A stretch of 48,516 nt of DNA from an uncultured Rikenellaceae bacterium (GTDB lineage: Bacteria > Bacteroidota > Bacteroidia > Bacteroidales > Rikenellaceae). How positions within the stretch are numbered: position 1 is the first letter of the stretch; every line of letters begins with the position of its first letter. The stretch is taken from contig CALYBN010000127.1 in the NCBI GenBank assembly GCA_944414825.1, positions 1 through 48,516 on the forward strand, read 5' to 3'. Positions 26,421 to 33,777 of the stretch are shown piece by piece. The notes beneath the pieces are model-generated. The model worked only from the letters and a program-made list of their open reading frames with translations. It had not been told where the DNA came from and made no database searches. Both the position numbers and the translations under genes were made by a program.

Positions 26421-27572
26421 ATGAAACGACTTTTTCACATAGGAGTATTGGCAACCGCTGTGCTGTTGAGCAGTTGTTCTCTATTCAAATTCTCGGTCAA
26501 CACGGGCGACAAGCCTCTGCCGGCCGCCGACCTCAACATGCGGATGATGACCCGCGGTTTCTATTACGAATTCTGCCAGGCAATCGTATCGACGGCCGAT
26601 TCGCTGATCGCAGCCACGCCCGACGCCGACCTGAAAATCCGGGCGCTCCGCTGGAAGATCGAAGCCACGTCGGCTTGTACGGCCACGGCCATGCAGACCC
26701 TGCCGGAGGTGGCACTGCTCGACACATGGGTTCTCTGCCGACAGATGGATACGTTGTTCCGCACGGCTCCCGACAGTATGCTCTTCGGCCCACTGACGCC
26801 GATCGCCCGCCAGACAGCCTCCCGCCTCAATGCCAAAGCAGCCCGACTGGCAGCCGAAGTGCTGACACCGGAACGTTATACCCTGATGGCTGATTTCGTC
26901 GACGACTATTGCCGGAAACACCCGCCGGGAACGCCCGATCTGACAGGCGATAACCTGATGTTGGAATGGGTGCAATATCTGGGCGATGCGGGTAAAAATT
27001 ATGTCAAGACCGTAGGTGCCGTTTCGGAAGTGATGGCTGACATCGGAGAGCGGACAAGCAGCTATATGGGCCAACTGAGCAACAGCATCTCGTGGTACAA
27101 GGAGATGGTCGAACTGCGACTGGAGCAGGACAGCATCCGTGACCGCCTCGCTCTGCAACTGGACAGTCTGGCCAACGACTTCCGCAAAATGGTCCTCATT
27201 CTGGAGCACACGCCGGAGATTGCCGATGCCATCGGGGCAAACCTCAACACACAGATGTCGGCACTCATCGGGACCCTGAACCGAAGTGTCGACGATGCCT
27301 TCCGGGACATCGACCACCAGCGGACCGAACTCCAACGTTTCGTCGCCGAACAGCGTGCCCTGATCATGCAGGAGGCTCGCCAAGCGGCCGATGCCACGCT
27401 GCGCAGTGCGCTCGACGCCCTGCCGGGAATGATCGGGAGTATACTTTTTTATGTCATTCTGGGAGGTGTGGTACTATTCTCCATTCCGTTCGGACTGGGA
27501 TTCCTGCTGGGACACCTCCGTGGCCGGAGTAAAGGGCATCGTTCGGGAAATCAAGCTAAAGATCCGGAATAG
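26421..27572 (+). CDS. Unrecognised helical lipoprotein with a C-terminal membrane helix
   Basis: I do not recognise a family. The product has 383 residues. A lipoprotein signal ends at Cys19 (VLLSSC). Residues ~35-335 look almost wholly helical, with a heptad-like stretch around 225-335 rich in Leu, Gln and Glu. A strong hydrophobic helix follows at ~338-364 (GSILFYVILGGVVLFSIPFG), then a basic tail (HLRGRSKGHR). By the positive-inside rule the tail would be cytoplasmic and the bulk periplasmic. If the lipid is sorted to the outer membrane, the protein would bridge both membranes. The residues after the Cys (SLFKF) do not resemble the acidic surface-export signal of Bacteroidetes lipoproteins. 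The gene overlaps the 3' end of ispE by 22 bases and has its own promoter. Confidence 0.85.
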   Translation: MKRLFHIGVLATAVLLSSCSLFKFSVNTGDKPLPAADLNMRMMTRGFYYEFCQAIVSTADSLIAATPDADLKIRALRWKIEATSACTATAMQTLPEVALLDTWVLCRQMDTLFRTAPDSMLFGPLTPIARQTASRLNAKAARLAAEVLTPERYTLMADFVDDYCRKHPPGTPDLTGDNLMLEWVQYLGDAGKNYVKTVGAVSEVMADIGERTSSYMGQLSNSISWYKEMVELRLEQDSIRDRLALQLDSLANDFRKMVLILEHTPEIADAIGANLNTQMSALIGTLNRSVDDAFRDIDHQRTELQRFVAEQRALIMQEARQAADATLRSALDALPGMIGSILFYVILGGVVLFSIPFGLGFLLGHLRGRSKGHRSGNQAKDPE

Positions 27573-28411
27573 ACAAAAGCATCGGAATATTCATTTTTTA
27601 AACGCTCTGCAACCTGTGCCGCACGGGCCGTTCCGCTCTGCACTGCTTCCGACTTGCCGAACAGGCCAAAAAGGGCCGAACCGGAACCCGACATGGCCGC
27701 ATAATCCGCCCCCAGTGCATAGAGCCGCTCCTTGAGGGCCGCCAATTCAGGATGTGTGGCAAAAACGGAGGGTTCGAACGCATTGGTCACCGTCGCACGC
27801 CAAGACTCCATCCCCACAGCCAGCCGCTCCGCCAAAGGTTTTTTGGGTTGTCGGGGCGTCACTCCGGCATAGGCCTGTGCCGTAGAAACCGACACCGGGA
27901 GTTTCACGATCACAATACCGATTCCGGCCAACGGCAGCGCCAGCGGCTCCAACATCTCACCCCGTCCGCGCGCCATCTGCGGCTCATTGCGGACAAAGAA
28001 AGCCGTATCACTGCCTAGTTCGGCAGCCAATGCCTCCAAGGTCACTGTATCGAGTTCCAATCCAAACATCCGGTCAAGTCCCACCAACGCAAAAGCGGCA
28101 TCGGCCGATCCGCCTCCCAGACCAGCGCCAAACGGAATCACCTTGTGAAGATGCATACGGATGCCCCCGATCCCATACCGATCGGCCATCAGCTGCCAGG
28201 CTCGGAGGCAGAGGTTCTTCTCGGGCCGACAGTCCAGGGTCAGGCCTGAAGCGGTAAAGTCAACCCCGGAGCCCGACCGGGGCAGGATCTCCAATACGTC
28301 GCACAATCCACACACGGGGATCATGGCCGTCTCCAGATCGTGGTAGCCATCCTCCCGGCGACGCAGGATGTCGAGGCCGAGGTTAATCTTGCAATTCGGG
28401 AACAGAATCAT
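27551..28411 (-). CDS. ispE: 4-diphosphocytidyl-2-C-methyl-D-erythritol kinase
   Basis: GHMP kinase of the MEP isoprenoid pathway; it phosphorylates CDP-methylerythritol at the 2-hydroxyl. It has 286 residues, with NCKINLGLDILRRREDGYHDL at the N-terminus (split here by the substrate loop), the ATP-binding PFGAGLGGGSADAAFAL, and a C-terminal SGSGSALFGLF. The start at 28411 is the family start; an open frame continues to 28504 but crosses the promoter-side region and does not look coding. It is convergent with the lipoprotein gene and overlaps it by 22 bases. Confidence 0.95.
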   Translation of the reverse strand: MILFPNCKINLGLDILRRREDGYHDLETAMIPVCGLCDVLEILPRSGSGVDFTASGLTLDCRPEKNLCLRAWQLMADRYGIGGIRMHLHKVIPFGAGLGGGSADAAFALVGLDRMFGLELDTVTLEALAAELGSDTAFFVRNEPQMARGRGEMLEPLALPLAGIGIVIVKLPVSVSTAQAYAGVTPRQPKKPLAERLAVGMESWRATVTNAFEPSVFATHPELAALKERLYALGADYAAMSGSGSALFGLFGKSEAVQSGTARAAQVAERLKNEYSDAFVYSGSLA

Positions 28412-28501
28412 ACGCACCAAAACATTTCGGCGAAGCATCCATCCGGCGGCACATGGCCAGTACGGGGAAGGCCCAATTCCGGATTCCGCTTCGGTCCACG
28501 A

Positions 28502-28509
28502 CAAAAGTA
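28502..28509 (-). promoter_or_regulatory. -7 promoter box of ispE
   Basis: The minus strand reads TACTTTTG, 91 bases before the start. It faces away from the GSCFA promoter 15 bases to the right, so the two polymerase sites overlap. Confidence 0.45.
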
Positions 28510-28523
28510 GTAAAATATTTTCG

Positions 28524-28531
28524 TATCTTTG
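28524..28531 (+). promoter_or_regulatory. -7 promoter box of the GSCFA gene
   Basis: TATCTTTG, 22 bases before the ATG at 28554. It supports that start over the longer open frame. Confidence 0.6.
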
Positions 28532-28553
28532 CCGCCGGTCAAGCTACCGCCTT

Positions 28554-29549
28554 ATGGAATTCCGAACCCCGATAGAAAACACCTCGCTCTGCCGACCGAT
28601 CGACCACTCGCGCCAGGGTCTGGCACTGGGTTCCTGCTTTGCAGAACTCATCGCCGGACGCATGCGACGGGCCAAGTTACCGATCGTGGTCAACCCCTTC
28701 GGGACGCTCTACAACCCGATGTCGGTAGCCGACACGATCGAGACGCTGGAGGCCGGCAGAACATTTGGCCCCGAAGAACTTGTGCAGTGCGGCGAGTTGT
28801 GGTGCAGTTTCCGGTTCCATGGCGACTTCGACTCGCCCGACCCGGCAGCAGCGCTCGAAGCCATGAACCGAGCCGTGGAGGAAGGTTCGCAAGCCTTGTT
28901 GCAGGCCGATTACCTGATCGTGACCTTCGGCACGGCCTGGGTCTACGAACTGGCCTCGTCGGACTCACACACGTCCAAAGGCGTCGTGGCCAATTGTCAC
29001 CGGTTTCCGGCCGGGATGTTCCACCGCCGCAGGCTCTCCGTGCAGGAAATTGTTGACCGTTACGAAGCGTTGCTCCAAGGGCCGCTGGCCGGCAAGCAGC
29101 TGATTCTGACCGTCAGCCCGGTGCGCCACCTGCGGGACGGTCTGGCCGGCAACAGTCTGAGCAAGGCGACCCTCCTCGTAGCGGTCCACGAGCTGCAGGA
29201 GCGCCATCCGGAACAAGTGGATTACTTTCCCGCCTACGAGATGCTGATTGACGACCTGCGCGACTATCGCTTCTACGCCGCCGATATGACACACCCTTCC
29301 GAAACGGCGGCAGCGTATGTCTGGGAGCACTTTGCCCAGACGGCCCTCACACCCCGCAGCCGGGAAGCGGCTCGCGAAGCCGAGAAAATCATCGCAGCCG
29401 CAGCCCATCGTCCGTTCAATCCGCAGACCGAGAGCCATCGGCAATTTCTCGCCTCGATGGCGGATCGCATCCGGGAGCTGGAGAAGCAATACCCTGAACT
29501 GGATTTCGCGGAAGAGTCCGCCTATTTCAATATGACCCAACCAAAATGA
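28554..29549 (+). CDS. GSCFA-domain protein
   Basis: A 331-residue protein of the GSCFA family, named for the motif seen here at residues 26-30 (LALGSCFAELIAGRM). Further family features are VVNPFGTLYNP, LIVTFGTAWVY, ILTVSPVRHLRDGLAGNSLSKATL, and YFPAYEMLIDDLRDYRFYAADMTHPS. The fold is thought to be SGNH-hydrolase-like: the Ser of GSC and the His near DMTHPS could form a catalytic pair, but the substrate is unknown. There is no signal peptide, so it is cytoplasmic. It overlaps the next gene by four bases (ATGA), which implies translational coupling. Confidence 0.9.
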   Translation: MEFRTPIENTSLCRPIDHSRQGLALGSCFAELIAGRMRRAKLPIVVNPFGTLYNPMSVADTIETLEAGRTFGPEELVQCGELWCSFRFHGDFDSPDPAAALEAMNRAVEEGSQALLQADYLIVTFGTAWVYELASSDSHTSKGVVANCHRFPAGMFHRRRLSVQEIVDRYEALLQGPLAGKQLILTVSPVRHLRDGLAGNSLSKATLLVAVHELQERHPEQVDYFPAYEMLIDDLRDYRFYAADMTHPSETAAAYVWEHFAQTALTPRSREAAREAEKIIAAAAHRPFNPQTESHRQFLASMADRIRELEKQYPELDFAEESAYFNMTQPK

Positions 29550-29929
29550 AACGCCACCTGACATGTCCCTCCTGCAGTGCGCAGGTCAAGATTCCCTGGC
29601 TGTGGATACTGGGAGTGGAGATCGTCTTCTGCTGTCCGCAATGCCGACAACGATTCAAAACCGGATACAAGGCCGGAGCCGTTCTGTTTGCCCTAGGCCT
29701 GACCGGAGCCGTAGCAACGGTCAACCTGGGGGCATGGCTATTCTCGTCGCTGTCGATCCCCGTGATGGCTCTGGCCGTGATTCCGCTGTGGCTATTCTAC
29801 GGTTTCCTGCTGCGCCGATGGTGGCTGTTGCGCCGGGTCCGCCACGGACGTACGGCCCGTCGCGAACGCATGAGCCGTCGTGCCGAAATCCGCCAAAAAC
29901 AAGAGCAACAATCCCACTCGCAACAATAG
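29546..29929 (+). CDS. Small membrane protein with N-terminal zinc ribbon
   Basis: A 127-residue protein that I cannot assign to a named family. A probable zinc ribbon is formed by CPSC (7-10) and CPQC (30-33). Two hydrophobic segments follow at ~44-66 and ~68-90. The C-terminal 35 residues are highly basic and then Gln-rich (RRVRHGRTARRERMSRRAEI). It overlaps the GSCFA stop by four bases, so the two are made together. The arrangement suggests a membrane-bound adaptor with its metal site in the cytoplasm, which is inference. Confidence 0.8.
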   Translation: MKRHLTCPSCSAQVKIPWLWILGVEIVFCCPQCRQRFKTGYKAGAVLFALGLTGAVATVNLGAWLFSSLSIPVMALAVIPLWLFYGFLLRRWWLLRRVRHGRTARRERMSRRAEIRQKQEQQSHSQQ

Positions 29930-30018
29930 AATACGCAAAGGAATCGTTCTAGCACAAAACAAAAAACGAATATTGACGTCGAAAGACCCCGTTTGCTGGT
30001 TTTTCGATAGTTTCTTCG

Positions 30019-30026
30019 TATATTTG
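30019..30026 (+). promoter_or_regulatory. -7 promoter box of the PafA-like/sufE operon
   Basis: TATATTTG, 20 bases before the start at 30047. A TTTG lies 23 bases upstream (29992-29995), a slightly long spacer. Confidence 0.55.
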
Positions 30027-30046
30027 CAGATTCAAAAAAACGAGCC

Positions 30047-31660
30047 ATGAAACGTATCTTATCCATACTCTCCCTGACCTGCCTGCTGGCCTTGCCGGCC
30101 TTGGCCTCAACACCGCCCCGCTTGGTCGTAAATATCGTCGTAAGTCAAATGCGTTATGACTACCTGACCCGGTTCGGCAAGAACCTGTCGGAGAACGGAT
30201 TCAAGCAATTCGCCAAAGAGGGCATCGTCTTCTCTGACAGTCGGTACGACTTCATGCAGACAATCACGCCCGCTACGTTGGCCACCCTCACCACCGGAGC
30301 CGACCCCTCGACCCACGGCATCGTATCGGAACGCTGGATCGACTACACCAGCAACCGGACCATCGATCTGATCGCCGACACCAAAGTCATCGGACTGAAC
30401 TGCGACGCCGGCATCGGACAATATTCCAATGAGAATATCATCGTTCCCACGCTGGGCGACCGGCTGAAGGAACACAGTCCGGAGAGCCGCGTCATCACGA
30501 TCGCCACCGACCCGGTGTCGGCTATTGTCATGGGTGGAGAGAGCTCCGACGTTTATTGGATGGACAGCACACGCGGAATGTGGGTCTCCTCGACGGCTTA
30601 TATGCGCGAGTTGCCACAATGGGTGGTGCGCTATGACTCACTACGCGTGGCATCACAGTACCTGGACTACCAGTGGTTACCCACCACGTCGAAAGACCTC
30701 TATGTGAACAACGCCTATACGATTTTCGACTTCCAGGACAAAAGCCGGCTGCGGAAGCTGGTTTCGTTCGATTTTCTCCGCAAAAAGGATAACAACCAGA
30801 ATTTCCAACGACTACTCTATACACCGGTCGGGAACTCGCTGGTGACGGAGTTCGTCAAACAGGCCGTCATCTACGAAAACCTCGGCAAGGACGAATATAC
30901 CGACCTGCTTAACATTTGTTTCGACACTCCGCGCCGCGTGGCACAACGCTACGGCGGCGAATCGATGGAGGTCGAGGATATGTTCTACCGGTTGGACGAG
31001 GAGTTGGCTGAACTGCTCACGTTCCTCACGGCACAGGTACCCAAGGAGGAGATCGTGGTGGTGCTGACCGCAGACCACGGAGCCAGCGACTCGTACGATT
31101 ACGGAGAGAAACCGCGCGAACGGTTCAATACGGCCCAATTCAAGGTAATCCTCAACGGGTTCATGAATACGCAATACGGTCCGGGGGACTGGGTGATCGA
31201 CTATTGCGACCGGCAGATCTACCTGAACCGCAACCTGGTCTACACGAACAACCTCAGTCTGGAAGAGGTGCAGAACCGCGTGGCGGCCTTCGTGCTGCAA
31301 TTCCGCGGCGTGGCCCACGTGTTGACCTCCACAGCCCTGCAAACCAGTTCGTTCGGAGGCGGATATGCCAAGCAGATGCAGAACAGTTTCTATCCCAAAC
31401 GCTCGGGCGACCTGCTGATCAACCTCATGCCGGGATGGATCGAAGAGATCGAAGGACAGCGCACAGCCTCCGGTTCGATGTACGAGTATGACACCCACGT
31501 ACCCCTGATGATGTGGGGCGCCCGGTTCTACGGGCAGAAAATATCACGGCCGGTGGATCAGAAGGATGTCGCACCGACCCTGGCACGCATCATGCAGATC
31601 AGCCGACCGATCGCCTCGGAGGGAGAACCGATCGAAGAGGTCACTACGCTTTTCGAATAA
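30047..31660 (+). CDS. PafA-like alkaline-phosphatase-superfamily protein, probably inactive
   Basis: An exported protein (signal peptide 1-20) of 537 residues with the whole PafA-type fold. The regions around the active site are easy to align to PafA of Elizabethkingia, but most functional residues are changed. Zn ligand D38 is S33 (VVSQMRYDYL), D305 and H309 are R296 and Q300, H486 is S475, substrate residue N100 is E95, and the K162-x-R164 pair is T154-x-P156. The nucleophile position (T74) and one zinc pair (D343-H344 in TADHGAS) remain. It cannot bind two zinc ions in the normal way, so I call it a pseudoenzyme with a structural or binding role. sufE starts on the last base of its stop codon. 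Confidence 0.88.
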   Translation: MKRILSILSLTCLLALPALASTPPRLVVNIVVSQMRYDYLTRFGKNLSENGFKQFAKEGIVFSDSRYDFMQTITPATLATLTTGADPSTHGIVSERWIDYTSNRTIDLIADTKVIGLNCDAGIGQYSNENIIVPTLGDRLKEHSPESRVITIATDPVSAIVMGGESSDVYWMDSTRGMWVSSTAYMRELPQWVVRYDSLRVASQYLDYQWLPTTSKDLYVNNAYTIFDFQDKSRLRKLVSFDFLRKKDNNQNFQRLLYTPVGNSLVTEFVKQAVIYENLGKDEYTDLLNICFDTPRRVAQRYGGESMEVEDMFYRLDEELAELLTFLTAQVPKEEIVVVLTADHGASDSYDYGEKPRERFNTAQFKVILNGFMNTQYGPGDWVIDYCDRQIYLNRNLVYTNNLSLEEVQNRVAAFVLQFRGVAHVLTSTALQTSSFGGGYAKQMQNSFYPKRSGDLLINLMPGWIEEIEGQRTASGSMYEYDTHVPLMMWGARFYGQKISRPVDQKDVAPTLARIMQISRPIASEGEPIEEVTTLFE

Positions 31661-32106
31661 TGAACAACCCGCAAACGAAAATGACAACGGATAACATACA
31701 AGATCAGATCATCGAAGAATTTTCGGTCTTCGACGACTGGCTCGACAAGTACAACTACCTGATCGAGTTGAGTGCAGAGCTTCCGGCTATCGCGCCCGAA
31801 CACCGCACGGACAACTATATTATCAAAGGCTGCCAGTCGCGCGTGTGGGTCGACGCACGCGAGGAGGATGGCAAAGTCTATTACAGCGCCGACAGCGACG
31901 CCATCATCACCAAAGGGATCATCGCCCTATTGATCCGGGTGCTGAACGGCCGTACGCCGCAGGAAATCCTCGACACGGACCTCTACTTCATCGAGCGGAT
32001 CGGGCTGCGAGAGAACCTCTCCCCGACCCGTGCAAACGGTCTGCTGGCGATGATCAAACAGATGCGGCTCTTCGCTCTGGCGTTTGCAAGCAAAAAGGAG
32101 GCATAA
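31660..32106 (+). CDS. sufE: Cysteine desulfurase sulfur acceptor SufE
   Basis: Accepts sulfur from the desulfurase SufS for Fe-S cluster assembly. It has 148 residues. The active cysteine lies in the conserved loop IIKGCQSRVWV, followed by the family signature SDAIITKGIIALLIRVLNGRTPQEI and a C-terminal GLRENLSPTRANGLLAMI. The start ATG overlaps the upstream TAA by one base; a second ATG seven codons in (31681) is possible. No sufS, sufB, sufC or sufD lies in the window. A DUF59 gene follows after four bases, which supports an Fe-S role for this part of the operon. Confidence 0.94.
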   Translation: MNNPQTKMTTDNIQDQIIEEFSVFDDWLDKYNYLIELSAELPAIAPEHRTDNYIIKGCQSRVWVDAREEDGKVYYSADSDAIITKGIIALLIRVLNGRTPQEILDTDLYFIERIGLRENLSPTRANGLLAMIKQMRLFALAFASKKEA

Positions 32107-32110
32107 CAAC

Positions 32111-32434
32111 ATGGCCACACCACAGGAAATACTCCAGGCAGAACAGGACATTGTCCTGGTACTGAAGAATATATATGACCCGGAGATCCCGGTCAATATC
32201 TACGATTTGGGATTGGTCTACGAGATCGAGGTCGAACCGGGAGGCATCGCCACGATCCGGATGACCCTCACGGCTCCGAACTGCCCCATGGCCGAGCAAT
32301 TGGTCGAGGAGGTCAATGCACAAGTCGCTAAAGTAAAAGGAATCAGCGAGGTGAATGTTATTCTGACCTTCGATCCGCCCTGGGACAAAAACATGATGTC
32401 GGAAGAGGCCCTGCTGGAACTGGGACTGTTCTAA
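32111..32434 (+). CDS. DUF59/MIP18-family Fe-S assembly protein (SufT-like)
   Basis: A 107-residue MIP18-fold protein. Seen: ILKNIYDPEIP-type start (VLKNIYDPEIPVNIYDLGLVY), TLTAPNCPMAEQLVEEV with the conserved Cys, and a C-terminal VNVILTFDPPWDKNMMSEEA. Relatives (SufT, PaaD, the eukaryotic CIA factor MIP18) help mature Fe-S proteins. Its position four bases after sufE agrees. The start at 32111 gives the usual N-terminus. It is short enough to be a stand-alone MIP18 domain. Confidence 0.93.
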   Translation: MATPQEILQAEQDIVLVLKNIYDPEIPVNIYDLGLVYEIEVEPGGIATIRMTLTAPNCPMAEQLVEEVNAQVAKVKGISEVNVILTFDPPWDKNMMSEEALLELGLF

Positions 32435-32456
32435 CTCGCCAAACGCACCGCACGCC

Positions 32457-33731
32457 ATGACTCAAACCGAACTGCAAACGGAACTGCTGAAGATCCTCTG
32501 GACCGTACTCGACCGAAAAGACTACACGGCCGAGACCGGAGAACAGGTCTGCATTCTCCAGCCGGGAGAATACGACCCGGAAAACGATCGGTTTTGCAGT
32601 GCGGAGATCCGGCTGGACGATGCCGTATACCGGGGCGAGATCGTAATTCGCGCCGAGGCTCAGCCGGAGATCGAACGATACGACCACTGTATTCTGCACG
32701 TCGCACCGCAGACAACGTCACACCTCTGTCGGCAGGACGGAACGCTGTTGCCTCAGATCGTCGTGGAGTGCGACAAGGAGTGCCTGCGGCTCTACGAAAC
32801 CTTCCGACATGGACGGAGCAATGCCGTGTGCGGCAACTATCTCGCAGCATTGTCAAATTGCCACCGGGTGGATCTCTTTACGCGGCTGACGCTCGACCGC
32901 CTGCAACGGAAGTGCGGCGACCTGTTCCGGATCCACGACGAATGCGAGCGAAACTGGCATGAAACGATGTACGTCATGCTGCTGCGGACCATGGGCGACA
33001 GCCGCAACAAAGAGGCTTTCACGGAACTGGCCCGTCGCGTAGGCTATGCCGCCGTCTCACGTGAACGGGATTCGCTGCTGAATGTCGAGGCGCTGTTGCT
33101 GGGAACCTCCGGCCTACTGGAGAAGTACGAGGAGGACGGCTATATCCGCACGCTGAAAGAGGCGTTCGATTACCTGCGCAATAAATATTCAATCCGGCCG
33201 CTGCCGGCCGGACTCTGGGATACCAGCCGAAATAATCCTTTCAACCATCCGGTCATCAGGCTGGCCCAACTGGCGGCTTTCCTCTCGACGCAGGAGTTTC
33301 TGTTCGACAACCTGATCCGCTGCCGCACGGTGGAGGATGTACACAATCTGTTCCGGGCCGAAGCGTCGGAATACTGGTCGACACACTTCATCCCCTCCGG
33401 CTCGTCGGCTCCGCGTCCCAAACGGATCGGCTCCTCGAAGGCCGACCTGCTGGGGATCAACCTGGTGGTACCGATGCAGTTCGCCTATGGCGACTATCTG
33501 AACGACGAGGAGTTGAAAGACCGGGCGCTGGGACTGTTGGAGCGCATCTGGTGTGAGGACAACCGCATCGTGCAGTCTTGGCGCGAACGCGGCGTGGTAA
33601 TGGAGAGCGCTTTCGACACGCAGGCCATTCTGCAACTCAACAACGAATACTGTCTGAAAGGACGGTGCAGCGACTGCGCAGTGGGCCGCGGAATAATAAA
33701 AAACAGCTATATGCAAAGGTTTTCCAAATAA
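32457..33731 (+). CDS. DUF2851 family protein
   Basis: A 424-residue cytoplasmic protein that I recognise as DUF2851, a family seen mainly in Bacteroidetes, with unknown function. The N-terminal half carries CILHVAPQTT and several charged motifs. The C-terminus ends in a cysteine cluster, NEYCLKGRCSDCAVGRGI (C-x4-C-x2-C), that could bind a metal. It lies 22 bases after the DUF59 gene in the same operon. A metal or Fe-S link is suggested by this context only. Confidence 0.85.
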   Translation: MTQTELQTELLKILWTVLDRKDYTAETGEQVCILQPGEYDPENDRFCSAEIRLDDAVYRGEIVIRAEAQPEIERYDHCILHVAPQTTSHLCRQDGTLLPQIVVECDKECLRLYETFRHGRSNAVCGNYLAALSNCHRVDLFTRLTLDRLQRKCGDLFRIHDECERNWHETMYVMLLRTMGDSRNKEAFTELARRVGYAAVSRERDSLLNVEALLLGTSGLLEKYEEDGYIRTLKEAFDYLRNKYSIRPLPAGLWDTSRNNPFNHPVIRLAQLAAFLSTQEFLFDNLIRCRTVEDVHNLFRAEASEYWSTHFIPSGSSAPRPKRIGSSKADLLGINLVVPMQFAYGDYLNDEELKDRALGLLERIWCEDNRIVQSWRERGVVMESAFDTQAILQLNNEYCLKGRCSDCAVGRGIIKNSYMQRFSK

Positions 33732-33736
33732 ATTCG

Positions 33737-33744
33737 TATTTTTA
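33737..33744 (+). promoter_or_regulatory. Weak candidate -7 box of secA
   Basis: TATTTTTA differs from TAnnTTTG at its last base and lies 33 bases before the start. secA may instead be read from the operon upstream. Confidence 0.3.
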
Positions 33745-33777
33745 CGGGCCTAAGCAAGAAAATAACAAAGACACAAT

